A stretch of DNA of 35,451 nt from Candidatus Muproteobacteria bacterium (GTDB taxonomy: Bacteria; Pseudomonadota; Gammaproteobacteria; Acidiferrobacterales; SPGG2). A program made the translations under genes and the position numbers. Under the pieces are notes generated by a model. That model saw only the letters and a list, made by a program, of their open reading frames with translations, was not told the DNA's origin and made no database searches. Below are positions 8,238 to 16,954 of this stretch, piece after piece (positions within the stretch are counted from its first letter, which is position 1; each line of letters starts with the position of its first letter). The stretch covers positions 1 through 35,451 of the forward strand of contig QKEI01000109.1 of the NCBI GenBank assembly GCA_003251795.1. Direction: 5' to 3'.

Positions 8238-9982
8238 GCCGAGCGCGCGACGGTGGCGGCCTCGAGAGTTATCGTCGTCTGCTACGTTACGCCTGGCCTT
8301 ACAAGTGGGCGATAGCGTGTTCCTGGGTCGGCGCGACGGGCATGGCAATGACGGCGACGGCCTTCGTCGCCCTAATGAAACCCTTGGTCGACGAGGGTTT
8401 GGTCGAGCGCGACCCCGAGGTTGTACGTCTAGTACCGCTCTACCTGATCGCGATATTCGCGCTGCGCGGGCTTTCAAACTTTGTTTCGGAATACATGCTC
8501 AAGTGGGCGGGGAGCAAGATTGTATTTGATCTGCGTAACGCAGCATTCGCCCACATGATGCACCTGCCATGCAGTTTCTACGATGTGAACGCGTCGGGCA
8601 AGCTGATTGCAAAACTGATTTTTGACGTTGAACAGCTTGCGCGTGCCACCACCAATGCCGTGTTGGTGCTTACGCGCGATGGATTCACCGCCATCGCCAT
8701 CTTCGCATGGATGTTATATCTGAACTGGAAGCTGACCTTGGTGCTGGCGGCGCTGGCGCCCATCACCGGGCTGGTGGTTCGGGTGATGGCTTATCGTATG
8801 CGCAAACTCAGTCGCTCGATCCAGCAAAGCATAGGCGATATCTCATTGGTCACGCAGGAGGCCACGGAAGGTCACAAGGTGGTCAAGGCGTTCGCCGGAC
8901 AGCGAACGGAAATCGAGAGCTTCAGAAAAGTCAGCGACAAGAACCGCAGGCAAGTCATGCGACGTATCGCCGTATCAGTGGCTGGCGTCTCTGTCACACT
9001 GCTCATGGCGGCATGCGCAATCGCGTTGGTGTTATATATCGCTATTCAAAGCGGTCAAGCGAGCGCCGGCACGTTTGTCTCGTACACGTCGGCGATGATG
9101 TGGTTGATGGCCCCGATGAGGCGTGTCGTGCAGGTTAATGAGATGCTGCAGACGGGCATAGCGGCAGCGCAGAGCGCATTTGCGGTGCTTGATGAGACGC
9201 CGGAACCAGAAGGGGGTTCACGCACGCTCGACTCGGTACGCGGCCGCGTTGAGTACCGCGAAGTCAGCTTCCGCTACCCGTCGGCGTCGAACGATGCACT
9301 GCGAGACGTGTCATTCACGCTCGAGCCGGGCAAGACGCTGGCACTGGTCGGCGCCTCCGGCAGCGGCAAGACGACTGTGGCGAATCTATTACCCCGTTTC
9401 TATAGCGTCACCGGCGGTGAGATTCTGATGGACGATGTCAACATCAACGAACTCACCCTGACTAATCTGCGTAGCCATATCGCCACGGTCGGCCAGGAAA
9501 CAATGCTGTTTGATGACACCATCCGCAACAACATCGCTTACGGCAGCCCGGGTCCGGTGGACAACGACAAGGTTGAACGAGCGGCGGAAGCGGCACACGT
9601 TACAGAGTTTGTCGGCAAGCTCTCCGACGGCCTCGACACCATGGTTGGCGAAAAGGGACTGCGTCTGTCAGGCGGGCAACGCCAACGCGTCGCTATCGCG
9701 CGCGCGCTTTACAAAGATGCGCCGATATTGATCCTCGACGAGGCGACCTCGGCGTTAGACAGCGAGTCGGAGAGAGCGGTGCAGGCGGCGCTCGAGGCAC
9801 TGGTGCGCAATCGCTCTACCCTGGTCATCGCGCATCGTCTCGCGACCATAGAGAAAGCCGATCGCATCGTGGTGTTGTCACGCGGGCGTGTGGTCGAGCA
9901 GGGAACCCACGCCGAGCTGCTGGCGGCCAGGGGCGTATACGCCGATTTGCATCGGTTGCAATTCAGTGAGCAACCGAATTGA
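8234..9982 (+). CDS. msbA: Lipid A export ABC transporter MsbA
   Basis: A 582-aa half-transporter that flips lipid A-core across the inner membrane as a homodimer. Residues 1-320 hold the six-helix ABC type IV membrane domain. The nucleotide-binding domain follows, with Walker A GASGSGKTT at 373-381, a Q-loop (GQETMLFDDTIRNNIAYG), signature LSGGQRQR, Walker B ILILDEATSALD and the switch histidine in VIAHRLAT. Length equals that of E. coli MsbA (582 aa). It starts at GTG within the exbD stop and is followed 39 nt later by lpxK, the standard msbA-lpxK pairing. General multidrug exporters of the same fold are the alternative, but linkage to lpxK and kdsB favours MsbA. Confidence 0.95.
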   Translation: MSRARDGGGLESYRRLLRYAWPYKWAIACSWVGATGMAMTATAFVALMKPLVDEGLVERDPEVVRLVPLYLIAIFALRGLSNFVSEYMLKWAGSKIVFDLRNAAFAHMMHLPCSFYDVNASGKLIAKLIFDVEQLARATTNAVLVLTRDGFTAIAIFAWMLYLNWKLTLVLAALAPITGLVVRVMAYRMRKLSRSIQQSIGDISLVTQEATEGHKVVKAFAGQRTEIESFRKVSDKNRRQVMRRIAVSVAGVSVTLLMAACAIALVLYIAIQSGQASAGTFVSYTSAMMWLMAPMRRVVQVNEMLQTGIAAAQSAFAVLDETPEPEGGSRTLDSVRGRVEYREVSFRYPSASNDALRDVSFTLEPGKTLALVGASGSGKTTVANLLPRFYSVTGGEILMDDVNINELTLTNLRSHIATVGQETMLFDDTIRNNIAYGSPGPVDNDKVERAAEAAHVTEFVGKLSDGLDTMVGEKGLRLSGGQRQRVAIARALYKDAPILILDEATSALDSESERAVQAALEALVRNRSTLVIAHRLATIEKADRIVVLSRGRVVEQGTHAELLAARGVYADLHRLQFSEQPN

Positions 9983-10021
9983 TATAGGCTGTCGTGCATT
10001 TACTGCGCCACAGGCGGGAGC

Positions 10022-11041
10022 GTGAGCTGGCTGCAAACATATTGGTACCGCAAGTCCTTAATCAGTTTTGCTCTGTTGCCGTTGAGCTGGTTTTATTTAT
10101 TGCTGTCAGCGCTTCGTCGTAACTTGTACCATAGCGGGATTCTACGTCGCACACGTTTGTCGGTACCGGTGGTTGTTGTCGGCAACATCACTGTGGGCGG
10201 AACCGGTAAGACGCCATTAGTCATTTGGCTCACCAAGCTGTTGCGACGGCAGGGCTACAAACCGGGCATCGTTGCTCGTGGCTATCGCGGGCGCTCGAAA
10301 CAATGGCCGGTCTACGTGACGGCACAGTCCGATCCGGATCAAGTGGGCGATGAGCCTGTGCTGTTGGCGCGCAGCAGTGCCTGCCCGGTGATGGCCGCAC
10401 CTGATCGCGTGCTTGCTGCGCGCAAGCTGGTGGATGAGCACGATTGCAACATCATCGTCAGTGACGATGGCTTGCAGCATTACGCGATGGCACGCGATAT
10501 CGAGATTGCCGTGATCGATGGCGCGCGACGCTTCGGTAACGGTTACTGTCTGCCCGCGGGACCGCTGCGCGAGCCGACGACGAGACTTCGCAGGGTACAC
10601 GCGCGTGTTACCAATGGGCCCCCGAGAACGGGCGAGCTGGGCATGCGATTGCAGCCGTTGCGTTTCAGATCCGTGAAGACGCCCCGCAGTGAACGCCCGA
10701 CTGATGCGTTTGCTGGGGAACAGGTCCATGCGCTAGCCGGTATCGGTAATCCATCGAGATTCTTCCAACAACTGCGCGAGCTCGACATCGACCCAATTGA
10801 ACGCGCGTTACCGGACCACTATCGTTATCAGTCGCAGGACATCGAATTTGCTGACGACGCACCAGTAATCATGACGGAGAAAGACGCAGTAAAATGCCAA
10901 TCGTTCGCCGATCAACGCTGCTGGTATTTGGAGGTAGAAGCGCAACCCGATCCGGCACTCGCCGAAAAGATCCTGCGGCTGTTAAAAGAAATGAAACCGA
11001 GAGGAGGGGATAAGACGGTGACTGGTATTGGTAATTCTTGA
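10022..11041 (+). CDS. lpxK: Tetraacyldisaccharide 4'-kinase
   Basis: LpxK (339 aa) phosphorylates the 4' position of the lipid A disaccharide to give lipid IVA at the inner membrane. An N-terminal hydrophobic helix (about 15-30) anchors it. The P-loop GGTGKTP is at residues 59-65, followed by IVARGYRG and the catalytic-site motif SDDGLQHYAMARDIEI, then FGNGYCLPAGPLREP. The C-terminal half includes ALAGIGNPSRFF and VIMTEKDAVKC, all family hallmarks. The start is GTG after GGGAG (10017-10021), though the spacing is tight. In E. coli and Pseudomonas a small ycaR gene separates lpxK from kdsB; here the gap is 79 nt with no such gene. Confidence 0.95.
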   Translation: MSWLQTYWYRKSLISFALLPLSWFYLLLSALRRNLYHSGILRRTRLSVPVVVVGNITVGGTGKTPLVIWLTKLLRRQGYKPGIVARGYRGRSKQWPVYVTAQSDPDQVGDEPVLLARSSACPVMAAPDRVLAARKLVDEHDCNIIVSDDGLQHYAMARDIEIAVIDGARRFGNGYCLPAGPLREPTTRLRRVHARVTNGPPRTGELGMRLQPLRFRSVKTPRSERPTDAFAGEQVHALAGIGNPSRFFQQLRELDIDPIERALPDHYRYQSQDIEFADDAPVIMTEKDAVKCQSFADQRCWYLEVEAQPDPALAEKILRLLKEMKPRGGDKTVTGIGNS

Positions 11042-11060
11042 CTGATGCGAGTAGTTAATT

Positions 11061-11118
11061 GCGTATCACCAATCACTGTATTTACAACTAACGGTTCACG
11101 TCTAACGATTTACGAATA
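11061..11118. repeat. Degenerate heptamer array upstream of kdsB
   Basis: Eight 7-nt units read in series with one 2-nt slip: GCGTATC, ACCAATC, ACTGTAT, then TT, ACAACTA, ACGGTTC, ACGTCTA, ACGATTT, ACGAATA. Seven of the eight begin with AC, the last four with ACG. The array fills almost the whole lpxK-kdsB gap and abuts the kdsB ATG, which has no Shine-Dalgarno sequence. Degenerate intergenic heptamer repeats of this style occur in several bacteria, but their function is unknown. Confidence 0.5.
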
Positions 11119-11120
11119 CG

Positions 11121-11870
11121 ATGTATGTAATCATTCCAGCGCGATTCGCCTCTAGCCGACTCCCCGGGAAACCGCTGCGAGATATCTGCGGTAGGCCCTT
11201 GATTCAGCACGTCTACGAGCGCGCGCTTGCGAGTGCGGCCGCACGCATCGTCATCGCCACGGACGACGCGCGTATCGCTGAAGTCGCCTCGGCTTTCGGA
11301 GCAGAGGTGTGTATGACCTCGACCGAGCATAGCTCAGGCACGGAGCGTATCGCCGAAGTAGTGCAAAAGTTGTCGATTCCGGAAGACACGACCATCGTTA
11401 ATCTGCAAGGTGACGAACCCTTGATGCCGTCGACATTGATTCGTGCTGTAGCGGATACGCTGAACACGCATCCACAAGCGTCTATGGCGACGGCCATGCA
11501 CGCGATTACCGACAAAACCATGATGGCAAATCCGAACGTGGTGAAGGTCGTGTGCGATCGCGACAAGTTTGCTTTGTATTTCAGCCGTGCGCCGATCCCC
11601 TGGCAGGCTGAGCACGGCGAACAGGCGAGCAAGCATGCCAAGGCGTTTCGCCACATCGGTATCTATGCTTACCGTGCAGGGTTCGTTACTCGTTATGCGG
11701 CTTCGCCACCGTCTCCACTCGAGACCATCGAACGCCTCGAGCAGCTGCGGGTCTTATGGAACGGAGAGCGCATTGTTTTGTACGAGTCAAACGAAGCCCC
11801 CGCCGGCGGTGTCGACACGCCGGAAGACCTCGAGCGCGTTCGTAAGATTCTGCAATTCCGTGAGGGATGA
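11121..11870 (+). CDS. kdsB: 3-deoxy-manno-octulosonate cytidylyltransferase
   Basis: This 249-aa cytosolic enzyme activates Kdo with CTP to CMP-Kdo, the donor for the inner core of lipopolysaccharide. The N-terminal nucleotide-binding motif is MYVIIPARFASSRLPGKPL. RIVIATDDARI, TSGTERI-like HSSGTERIAEVV, NLQGDEPLMP and NPNVVKVV follow; the C-terminus carries RHIGIYAYRAGFV and GVDTPEDLERV. Length matches E. coli KdsB (248 aa). No ribosome binding site is visible before the ATG, and the region just upstream is the heptamer array. It joins lpxK and msbA in a lipid A/core biosynthesis block. Confidence 0.96.
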   Translation: MYVIIPARFASSRLPGKPLRDICGRPLIQHVYERALASAAARIVIATDDARIAEVASAFGAEVCMTSTEHSSGTERIAEVVQKLSIPEDTTIVNLQGDEPLMPSTLIRAVADTLNTHPQASMATAMHAITDKTMMANPNVVKVVCDRDKFALYFSRAPIPWQAEHGEQASKHAKAFRHIGIYAYRAGFVTRYAASPPSPLETIERLEQLRVLWNGERIVLYESNEAPAGGVDTPEDLERVRKILQFREG

Positions 11871-11916
11871 GGCGTGGGGGTGGGGCTCACGTCTCACATG
11901 TGGCTTATCGTTGATG

Positions 11917-11922
11917 TAAAAT
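11917..11922 (+). promoter_or_regulatory. Candidate -10 element for the phosphatase gene
   Basis: TAAAAT (five of six matches to TATAAT), preceded by TG, lies 22 nt before the ATG at 11945 in an AT-rich patch between kdsB and the phosphatase gene. The -35 region is weak. A transcript starting near 11930 would keep the GAGG ribosome binding site, so this is a conventional leader arrangement. Confidence 0.35.
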
Positions 11923-11944
11923 AAGTAAACGATTGAGGATCATG

Positions 11945-12439
11945 ATGGTAAGAGTCTTATTCGTCTGTCTAGGGAATATCTGCCGATCGCCCACTGCTGA
12001 AGGGGTGTTCCGCAGTTTGATTCAACAGGCAAAGCTAGAGGACCGCATAGAGGTGGACTCGGCGGGTACCCATGCTTATCACCTCGGCGACCCACCCGAT
12101 CCACGGGCACAGGCCGCCGCGGCGCGTAGGGGCATAGATCTGGGTGGGTTGCGTGGACGCCAGACGACGTTGCGGGACTTTCATTACTTTGATTACGTTA
12201 TTGCCATGGACCGCGAGAACTACAGTCATTTGTTGTCGCGGTGTCCGCCAGAGCTGCAGTACAAGGTTCGTTTGTTCATGGAGTTTGCGCCCGACTATGG
12301 ACATGAGGACGTACCCGACCCGTACTACGGCGGCACTACTGGTTTCGATCGTGTGCTCGATATGATCGAGGATGCAGCAGCCGGTCTGCTGCGTGAGATC
12401 CACGGTTACAAACATCCTGCGCAAGGCGGCGGACGCTAG
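11945..12439 (+). CDS. Low-molecular-weight protein-tyrosine phosphatase
   Basis: A 164-aa cytosolic phosphatase of the LMW-PTP fold. The active-site loop is CLGNICR at residues 8-14 followed by SPTAEG, the C-X5-R-S signature. The general acid Asp125 lies in VPDPYYGG. Other family strings include VDSAGTHAYHLGDPPDPRAQAAAARRGI and DFDYVIAMD-like FDYVIAMDRENY. Three starts are in frame (TTG 11933, ATG 11942, ATG 11945); the last has the best spacing (6 nt) from GAGG. It lies after kdsB as in Pseudomonas (ptpA), where murB follows; here rne converges immediately. Relatives such as Wzb control capsule tyrosine kinases, but no kinase is encoded nearby, so the substrate is unknown. Confidence 0.92.
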   Translation: MVRVLFVCLGNICRSPTAEGVFRSLIQQAKLEDRIEVDSAGTHAYHLGDPPDPRAQAAAARRGIDLGGLRGRQTTLRDFHYFDYVIAMDRENYSHLLSRCPPELQYKVRLFMEFAPDYGHEDVPDPYYGGTTGFDRVLDMIEDAAAGLLREIHGYKHPAQGGGR

Positions 12440-12475
12440 CCGCCGGGCACGCAGTTTGTGCCGCGCCTCTAGCGC
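12425..12475. terminator. Three hairpins between convergent phosphatase and rne genes
   Basis: Three adjacent inverted repeats occupy the convergent junction: GGCGGC/GCCGCC (12425-12430 with 12439-12444), GGCAC/GTGCC (12446-12450 with 12458-12462) and GCGC/GCGC (12463-12466 with 12472-12475). No T-tract follows on either strand, so they are not canonical intrinsic terminators. They may block 3' decay or assist Rho-dependent ends on both strands. Confidence 0.4.
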
Positions 12476-12484
12476 CAGTAGACG

Positions 12485-14815
12485 TTAGCTGGGATCGCTG
12501 CCGCTTACGCTAGTGCGCGTTTCCACCTGGATGAGCTCTTCTTCCTGATGTTGCGATTCCCTGGGCATCACCGGCGGCTGATTGGTAGTCTGTTCGGCGA
12601 CGTCAATCGCAGGTTGTGAGGAGGTCTGCTGTTCCCTCGGTTCTGGGAAACGCGTTTCCATCTCGCTGGCAAGATCATCGGCGTGCGGCGTACTTGGTAC
12701 GGTTGGTGGTGTCGCCTCCGGCGGTGCCGGTTCCGCAACGACGGGCTGATCGACCGCTGCATGCCGAGATTCATTACTTGCGGGTGGGGATACCTGGCTG
12801 CGATCGCCTGCATGGGCAGGTGCCTTCATCGGACCTCGACCCTGTTTACCTTGGGAACGCCCGCGGCGGCCGCGTCGTCGGGGACGTGCACCGCGTGTGA
12901 ACTCCGGTTTTTCCTGTTGCTCGGCGGTTTCGCCAGAAACGGCCTCCTTGCGTACAGGCTGCGATGGCGGGCGCGGAGTGGCCTGCGGTGAAGCGACGGG
13001 GGGTGCTGACCGTGGACCGGCACCGCGCGCCGGCATCGGCGGACGGCCACGGCCACGGCGTGAGCCGCGGCCACGATCCCGGCCGCGGTCTCGCTCCCGT
13101 TCCCGATGCGCGCGGGCGCGCGCCGTCGGAGCACTCGGCTTGCCAAACAGTTTGCTGAGCAGCGAGCGCACGCCGCTGAACAAAGGGGCACGCGGCGGCA
13201 GCACGGTCGCCGGCGGCGCAATCGGTTCGACCGCCGGTTTCTCGCGGGTTCCCGGTGCCACGCGCGGCGTCACTTCTTCTTCCTCGTCTTCGACCAGCTC
13301 GATGTCATAGCTCGGCATCTGGCCTTCTTCTTCAAGCTCTTCACTGCGCAAACGGCGGATATGGTGCTGTGGGGTTTCCAGCTCCGCGCTCGGTATGATC
13401 AAGATCGGCGTGCCGACACGCGATTCAATGGCGCTGATCTCGAAGCGCTTTTCATTGAGCAGGTAAGTGGCCGTTTCCATCGGCAGGTGCACATGCAATG
13501 CCGCGGTATTTTCCTTCAACGCCTCTTCCTGGATCATGCGCAACACGGCGAGTGCCGAGGACTGCACGCTGCGTATGTGGCCGGTGCCACTGCAGCGCGG
13601 ACATACTAGGCTGCTGGCCTCGCCGAGCGACGGGCGCAGGCGTTGGCGTGACATTTCGAGCAGGCCGAAGCGGGAGATACGCCCCACTTGCACGCGCGCC
13701 CGATCGGACCTGAGCGCCTCGATCAAGCGGTTTTCCACCGCGCGCTGATTACGTACCGGTGTCATGTCGATGAAATCGATGACGATCAGGCCGCCAATGT
13801 CTCGCAGTCGCAGCTGGCGGGCGACCTCAACAGCCGCCTCGAGATTCGTATTAAGAGCGGTTTCCTCGATGTCAGCGCCCTTGGTCGCGCGCGCCGAGTT
13901 GACGTCGATGGTGACCAATGCCTCCGTGCGATCAAATACCAGCGAGCCTCCGGACTCGAGCTGTACATCTTGCGAGAACGCGGAATCGATCTGGTGCTCG
14001 ATCTGGAAGCGCGAATAAAGCGGCGTTTCGTCCTTGTACAGCTTTAACTTTTGCAGATTTTGCGGAGATACTTGCTGCATGAATTTCTTTATGCGTTCGT
14101 AGACCTCGCTGCTGTCCACCAGGATCTCGCCGATGTCGGCATGCAGGTAATCGCGTATGGCGCGGACGACCAGGTTGCTCTCCTGGTAGATGAGGAAAGG
14201 TGCGGCACGCTCTGCCGATGCCCTGCTGATGGCGTCCCACAAATGAATTAGGTAGTCGAGGTCCCACTGTAACTCCTCGGCGCTCTTGCCGATGCCCGCG
14301 GTGCGGGCGATCATGGCGTAGTCGTCCGGGATCTCCAGTTGGGACATCGCCTCACGCATCTCTGCGCGATCCTCGCCCTCGATACGCCGGGAGATACCAC
14401 CACCCTTGGGGTTGTTGGGCATGAGCACCAGATAACGCCCCGCCAGGCTAACGAAGGTGGTGAGCGCCGCACCTTTGCTGCCGCGTTCTTCCTTCTCCAC
14501 CTGCACGATCAGCTCCTGGCCTTCCTTGATCACATCTTTGATGCGCACCTGGCCGATCGGTGTGGATTCGCTGAGATTGCTAAAGTAGATGCGGGAGATC
14601 TCCTTGAGCGGCAGAAAGCCCTGGCGCTCGGCGCCGTAGTCGACGAACGCCGCCTCCAGGCTGGGTTCGACCCGTGTGACCCGAGCCTTGTAGATGTTTC
14701 CCTTGCGCTGCTGGTAGGAGGTGGACTCGATGTCCAGTTCAAGCAGTCGCTGGCCGTCAACAACGGCGAGGCGCAACTCTTCGGGGTGAGTTGCGTTGAA
14801 TAGCATCCTCTTCAT
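12485..14815 (-). CDS. rne: Ribonuclease E
   Basis: This 776-aa endonuclease organises the RNA degradosome and cuts AU-rich single-stranded RNA during mRNA decay and rRNA/tRNA maturation. The S1 domain (about 37-120) is followed by the RNase H-like and DNase I-like subdomains. Catalytic Asp304 (TIDVNSA) and Asp347 (VIDFIDM) and Zn-link Cys405/Cys408 (CPRC) sit one residue beyond E. coli D303, D346, C404 and C407. Beyond about residue 510 the tail is low-complexity, with Arg-rich blocks ([20 protein letters not shown] and a second [13 protein letters not shown]) likely to bind RNA; it is shorter than E. coli's 1061-aa protein. ATG 14815 is chosen over 14821 because GGGGGT is spaced 7 nt from it. 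Confidence 0.96.
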   Translation of the reverse strand: MKRMLFNATHPEELRLAVVDGQRLLELDIESTSYQQRKGNIYKARVTRVEPSLEAAFVDYGAERQGFLPLKEISRIYFSNLSESTPIGQVRIKDVIKEGQELIVQVEKEERGSKGAALTTFVSLAGRYLVLMPNNPKGGGISRRIEGEDRAEMREAMSQLEIPDDYAMIARTAGIGKSAEELQWDLDYLIHLWDAISRASAERAAPFLIYQESNLVVRAIRDYLHADIGEILVDSSEVYERIKKFMQQVSPQNLQKLKLYKDETPLYSRFQIEHQIDSAFSQDVQLESGGSLVFDRTEALVTIDVNSARATKGADIEETALNTNLEAAVEVARQLRLRDIGGLIVIDFIDMTPVRNQRAVENRLIEALRSDRARVQVGRISRFGLLEMSRQRLRPSLGEASSLVCPRCSGTGHIRSVQSSALAVLRMIQEEALKENTAALHVHLPMETATYLLNEKRFEISAIESRVGTPILIIPSAELETPQHHIRRLRSEELEEEGQMPSYDIELVEDEEEEVTPRVAPGTREKPAVEPIAPPATVLPPRAPLFSGVRSLLSKLFGKPSAPTARARAHRERERDRGRDRGRGSRRGRGRPPMPARGAGPRSAPPVASPQATPRPPSQPVRKEAVSGETAEQQEKPEFTRGARPRRRGRRGRSQGKQGRGPMKAPAHAGDRSQVSPPASNESRHAAVDQPVVAEPAPPEATPPTVPSTPHADDLASEMETRFPEPREQQTSSQPAIDVAEQTTNQPPVMPRESQHQEEELIQVETRTSVSGSDPS

Positions 14816-15291
14816 TGGCATACCCCCAAAACGTGCCGAGCTTGGGCTAAAGGCTTACAGACCTTCAGCGCGCGTACACGCCTTCACCACGCTTGCCAAC
14901 TAGGGGCGAGCTAGCGGGCTGCCGATGTTAAGCAGCCCTCGCGCGGCACGGGGGTTATCCGGCCTAAGCGCAAATCAAGCGTTCCAGTACCCCGCAGGGT
15001 AACTTTGCGTACCAGAATGGGTCAAAAAGGCCGTTAGCCGGCACTCTCGACACCTGTTCAAGCATGGTGGGCGTGTTCCACAAAATCGGAAACGTCCTGA
15101 ATCAATGGCGCCTCTCTGATGGGCGAGGGGCGCAAAACCCAACTGTTTCTCTCCCGGCCCGGCGGCTGTCGCGACACCGTCGACTCGTTCGCCCCGCGGG
15201 TCGTAGGCTGCCAAGGCCAAAAAAAGTTACAAAAAAACCTTTACAAATTACTGTATTAGAGGCGATTCTTAAAGTACGTTCATTGCACCTC
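14816..15291 (-). promoter_or_regulatory. Long rne 5' leader with hairpins
   Basis: This is the only gap over 300 bases in the window, and I see no gene in it. On the rne side it holds several stems: 7-bp GGGCTGC/GCAGCCC (14916-14938), 5-bp TACCC/GGGTA (14988-15001), and GCCG/CGGC followed on the minus strand by C and five T residues (15024-15042), a weak terminator-like element. Near 15220-15237, runs of T on the minus strand give single-stranded U-rich RNA, which RNase E prefers. E. coli rne has a 361-nt leader through which RNase E autoregulates its own mRNA; a similar role here is inference from length and structure. Confidence 0.45.
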
Positions 15292-15297
15292 AGCGAA

Positions 15298-15326
15298 ACT
15301 ATAACAGCGGAGCACCCCGTCAGCAA
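15298..15326 (-). promoter_or_regulatory. Candidate rne promoter (extended -10)
   Basis: On the minus strand, TTGCTG (15326-15321) is followed by a 17-nt spacer and the extended -10 TGT-TATAGT (15306-15298). The -10 matches five of six consensus positions; the -35 matches only its TTG core. Transcription would start near 15291 and give a leader of about 475 nt. The element abuts the plus-strand rluC -10 motif. Confidence 0.45.
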
Positions 15327-15328
15327 TC

Positions 15329-15337
15329 TGTTATATT
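15329..15337 (+). promoter_or_regulatory. Extended -10 promoter element of rluC
   Basis: TG (15329-15330), one base, then TATATT (15332-15337) form an extended -10 with five of six consensus matches. It ends eight bases before the rluC ATG, with no Shine-Dalgarno sequence between and no good -35. A transcript from here would be leaderless or nearly so. Confidence 0.45.
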
Positions 15338-15345
15338 CGCCGACG

Positions 15346-16320
15346 ATGAAGCGTCCCATCCACAATTCTAGCCCAGATAGCGTGCAGTATCGTCAGATCG
15401 ACGCTGATCACGCCGGCCAACGCCTCGATAACTATCTATTTTCGAGTTGCAAGGGTGTGCCGAAGAGCCACATTTACCGCCTGGTACGCCAGGGGCAGGT
15501 GCGTATTAATCGTGGCCGGCGCCGGGTCGATTACCGCCTGCGACTGGGCGATGTGGTGCGCATCCCCCCATTGCGGGTCGCTGCGCCGTCACCCGTCCTT
15601 ACAGCCGCCGCGGCACGACCGTTCCCTTTAGAGCGATGCGTCATGCACGAGGACGATGACCTGTTGGTGATCGATAAGCCCGCCGGCTTGGCCGTGCACG
15701 GCGGTAGTGGCCTTAGCCTCGGTTTGATTGAAGCGCTGCGGGCGCAGCGGCCGCACGCACGTTTTCTCGAGCTGGTGCACCGCCTGGACCGGGACACCTC
15801 GGGCCTATTGCTGGTAGCCAAGCGCAGGGCGGCGTTGCTGGCGCTGCACCAGGCGCTGCGAACTGGCCAGGTGGAGAAGCGCTACATTGCATTAGTGCGT
15901 AACCATTGGCCTGCGCGTATGCAGCAGGTTAAGGTGCCGTTGCACAAGTTCCAGCTGCGTTCGGGGGAACGCATGGTCGAGGTATCGGGTACCGGCAAGG
16001 AGGCCACGACGCGCTTCCTGGCCAAGCGCCGGTTCAGCGACAGTACGCTCGTAGACATCGAGCTGTTGACCGGGCGCACGCACCAGGCGCGCGTACACGC
16101 GGCCTACGCAGGTCATCCTATTGCTGGCGACGTCAAGTACGGTGAGCGTGGATTTAATCGACTAATGCGCGAGCGCGGGCTTACCCGCCTGTTCTTGCAT
16201 GCAAGCCGCATACGCTTCAAGCACCCCGGCAGCGGGCGCAAGCTAACGATTAGCGCGCCGCTGCCGGCGGAACTGGCCCAGGTGCTCGAGACCCTGACAG
16301 AGCATGATGCGCCGTTATGA
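15346..16320 (+). CDS. rluC: 23S rRNA pseudouridine synthase RluC
   Basis: A 324-aa RluA-family enzyme. In E. coli, RluC converts uridines 955, 2504 and 2580 of 23S rRNA to pseudouridine. An S4 RNA-binding domain (about 20-80, with GQRLDNYLFSSCKGVPKSHIYRLVRQGQVRING-like residues) precedes the catalytic domain. The nucleophile is Asp148 in HRLDRDTSGLLLVAK, and the C-terminal block includes LLTGRTHQARVHAAYAGHPIAGDVKYG. The frame is open from 15064, but the upstream part has no family character and homologues begin near MKRP at 15346. Its divergent pairing with rne matches E. coli and Pseudomonas. The end overlaps the HAD gene by 17 nt. Confidence 0.95.
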   Translation: MKRPIHNSSPDSVQYRQIDADHAGQRLDNYLFSSCKGVPKSHIYRLVRQGQVRINRGRRRVDYRLRLGDVVRIPPLRVAAPSPVLTAAAARPFPLERCVMHEDDDLLVIDKPAGLAVHGGSGLSLGLIEALRAQRPHARFLELVHRLDRDTSGLLLVAKRRAALLALHQALRTGQVEKRYIALVRNHWPARMQQVKVPLHKFQLRSGERMVEVSGTGKEATTRFLAKRRFSDSTLVDIELLTGRTHQARVHAAYAGHPIAGDVKYGERGFNRLMRERGLTRLFLHASRIRFKHPGSGRKLTISAPLPAELAQVLETLTEHDAPL

Positions 16321-16954
16321 ATTAATCGTTTTTGACTTGGACGGCACGTTGATGGACTCAGCGGCAAAGATTCTGGCGTGTCTGGCCGCCGCTGCCGCCG
16401 ATGTGGGTATACCGCATCCGGACGAGGAGGCTGCACGCAATATTATCGGCTTGGGTATGGAAGAGGCATCGGTGGCACTCTTTCCGGATGTTCAAGCGGC
16501 GCAGCGCCTGCAGTTCCTGGCACGTTTCAGAGAACATTATCTGCATATAGATACAACCGAGATCGCTTGTTTCCCGGGCGTGCCACAGGGGCTGCAGCAG
16601 CTCGTGAAGGATGGTTACCAACTGGCGATTGCCACCGGACGCCCGCGCCGTGGTCTCGACCGGGTGCTCGCGCAAGCAGGCCTACATCCGCTATTTGTCG
16701 CCAGTCGCTGCGCGGATGAAGTGTATTCCAAACCGCACCCGCGCATGCTGCAAGAGATATTGGAAGAGACCAGTACCAGCGCCGAGCAAACCGTGATGGT
16801 GGGCGATACGGTCTACGATATGCAGATGGCACGCAGCGCCGGCGTCGATGCGTTGGCGGTGAGCTACGGCGTTCATCAGACTGAACGTCTACTGCAAGAA
16901 GGAGCGATGGCGTGTGTCGATTCATTCCCGGAGGTCTGTGCATGGTTCAGGTAG
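16304..16954 (+). CDS. HAD-superfamily phosphatase (phosphoglycolate phosphatase-like)
   Basis: This 216-aa HAD subfamily IA hydrolase has motif I DLDGTLMD with nucleophile Asp11 and Asp13, a helical cap (about 18-90), motif II in LAIATGRPRR, and motif III/IV in SKPHPRMLQ and MVGDTVYDMQMARSAGV. The substrate is not fixed by sequence. Homologues beside rluC and sppA in Pseudomonas are annotated as phosphoglycolate phosphatase-like. It overlaps rluC upstream and the Rieske gene downstream, so the run rluC-HAD-Rieske-sppA is probably one transcript. ATG at 16304 or 16307 may be used. Confidence 0.88.
   Translation: MMRRYELIVFDLDGTLMDSAAKILACLAAAAADVGIPHPDEEAARNIIGLGMEEASVALFPDVQAAQRLQFLARFREHYLHIDTTEIACFPGVPQGLQQLVKDGYQLAIATGRPRRGLDRVLAQAGLHPLFVASRCADEVYSKPHPRMLQEILEETSTSAEQTVMVGDTVYDMQMARSAGVDALAVSYGVHQTERLLQEGAMACVDSFPEVCAWFR

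Noticed and set aside
15064-15345. N-terminal extension of rluC
   Set aside because: The frame is open, but the residues are basic and low-complexity with no similarity to RluC; it would also cover the promoter region.
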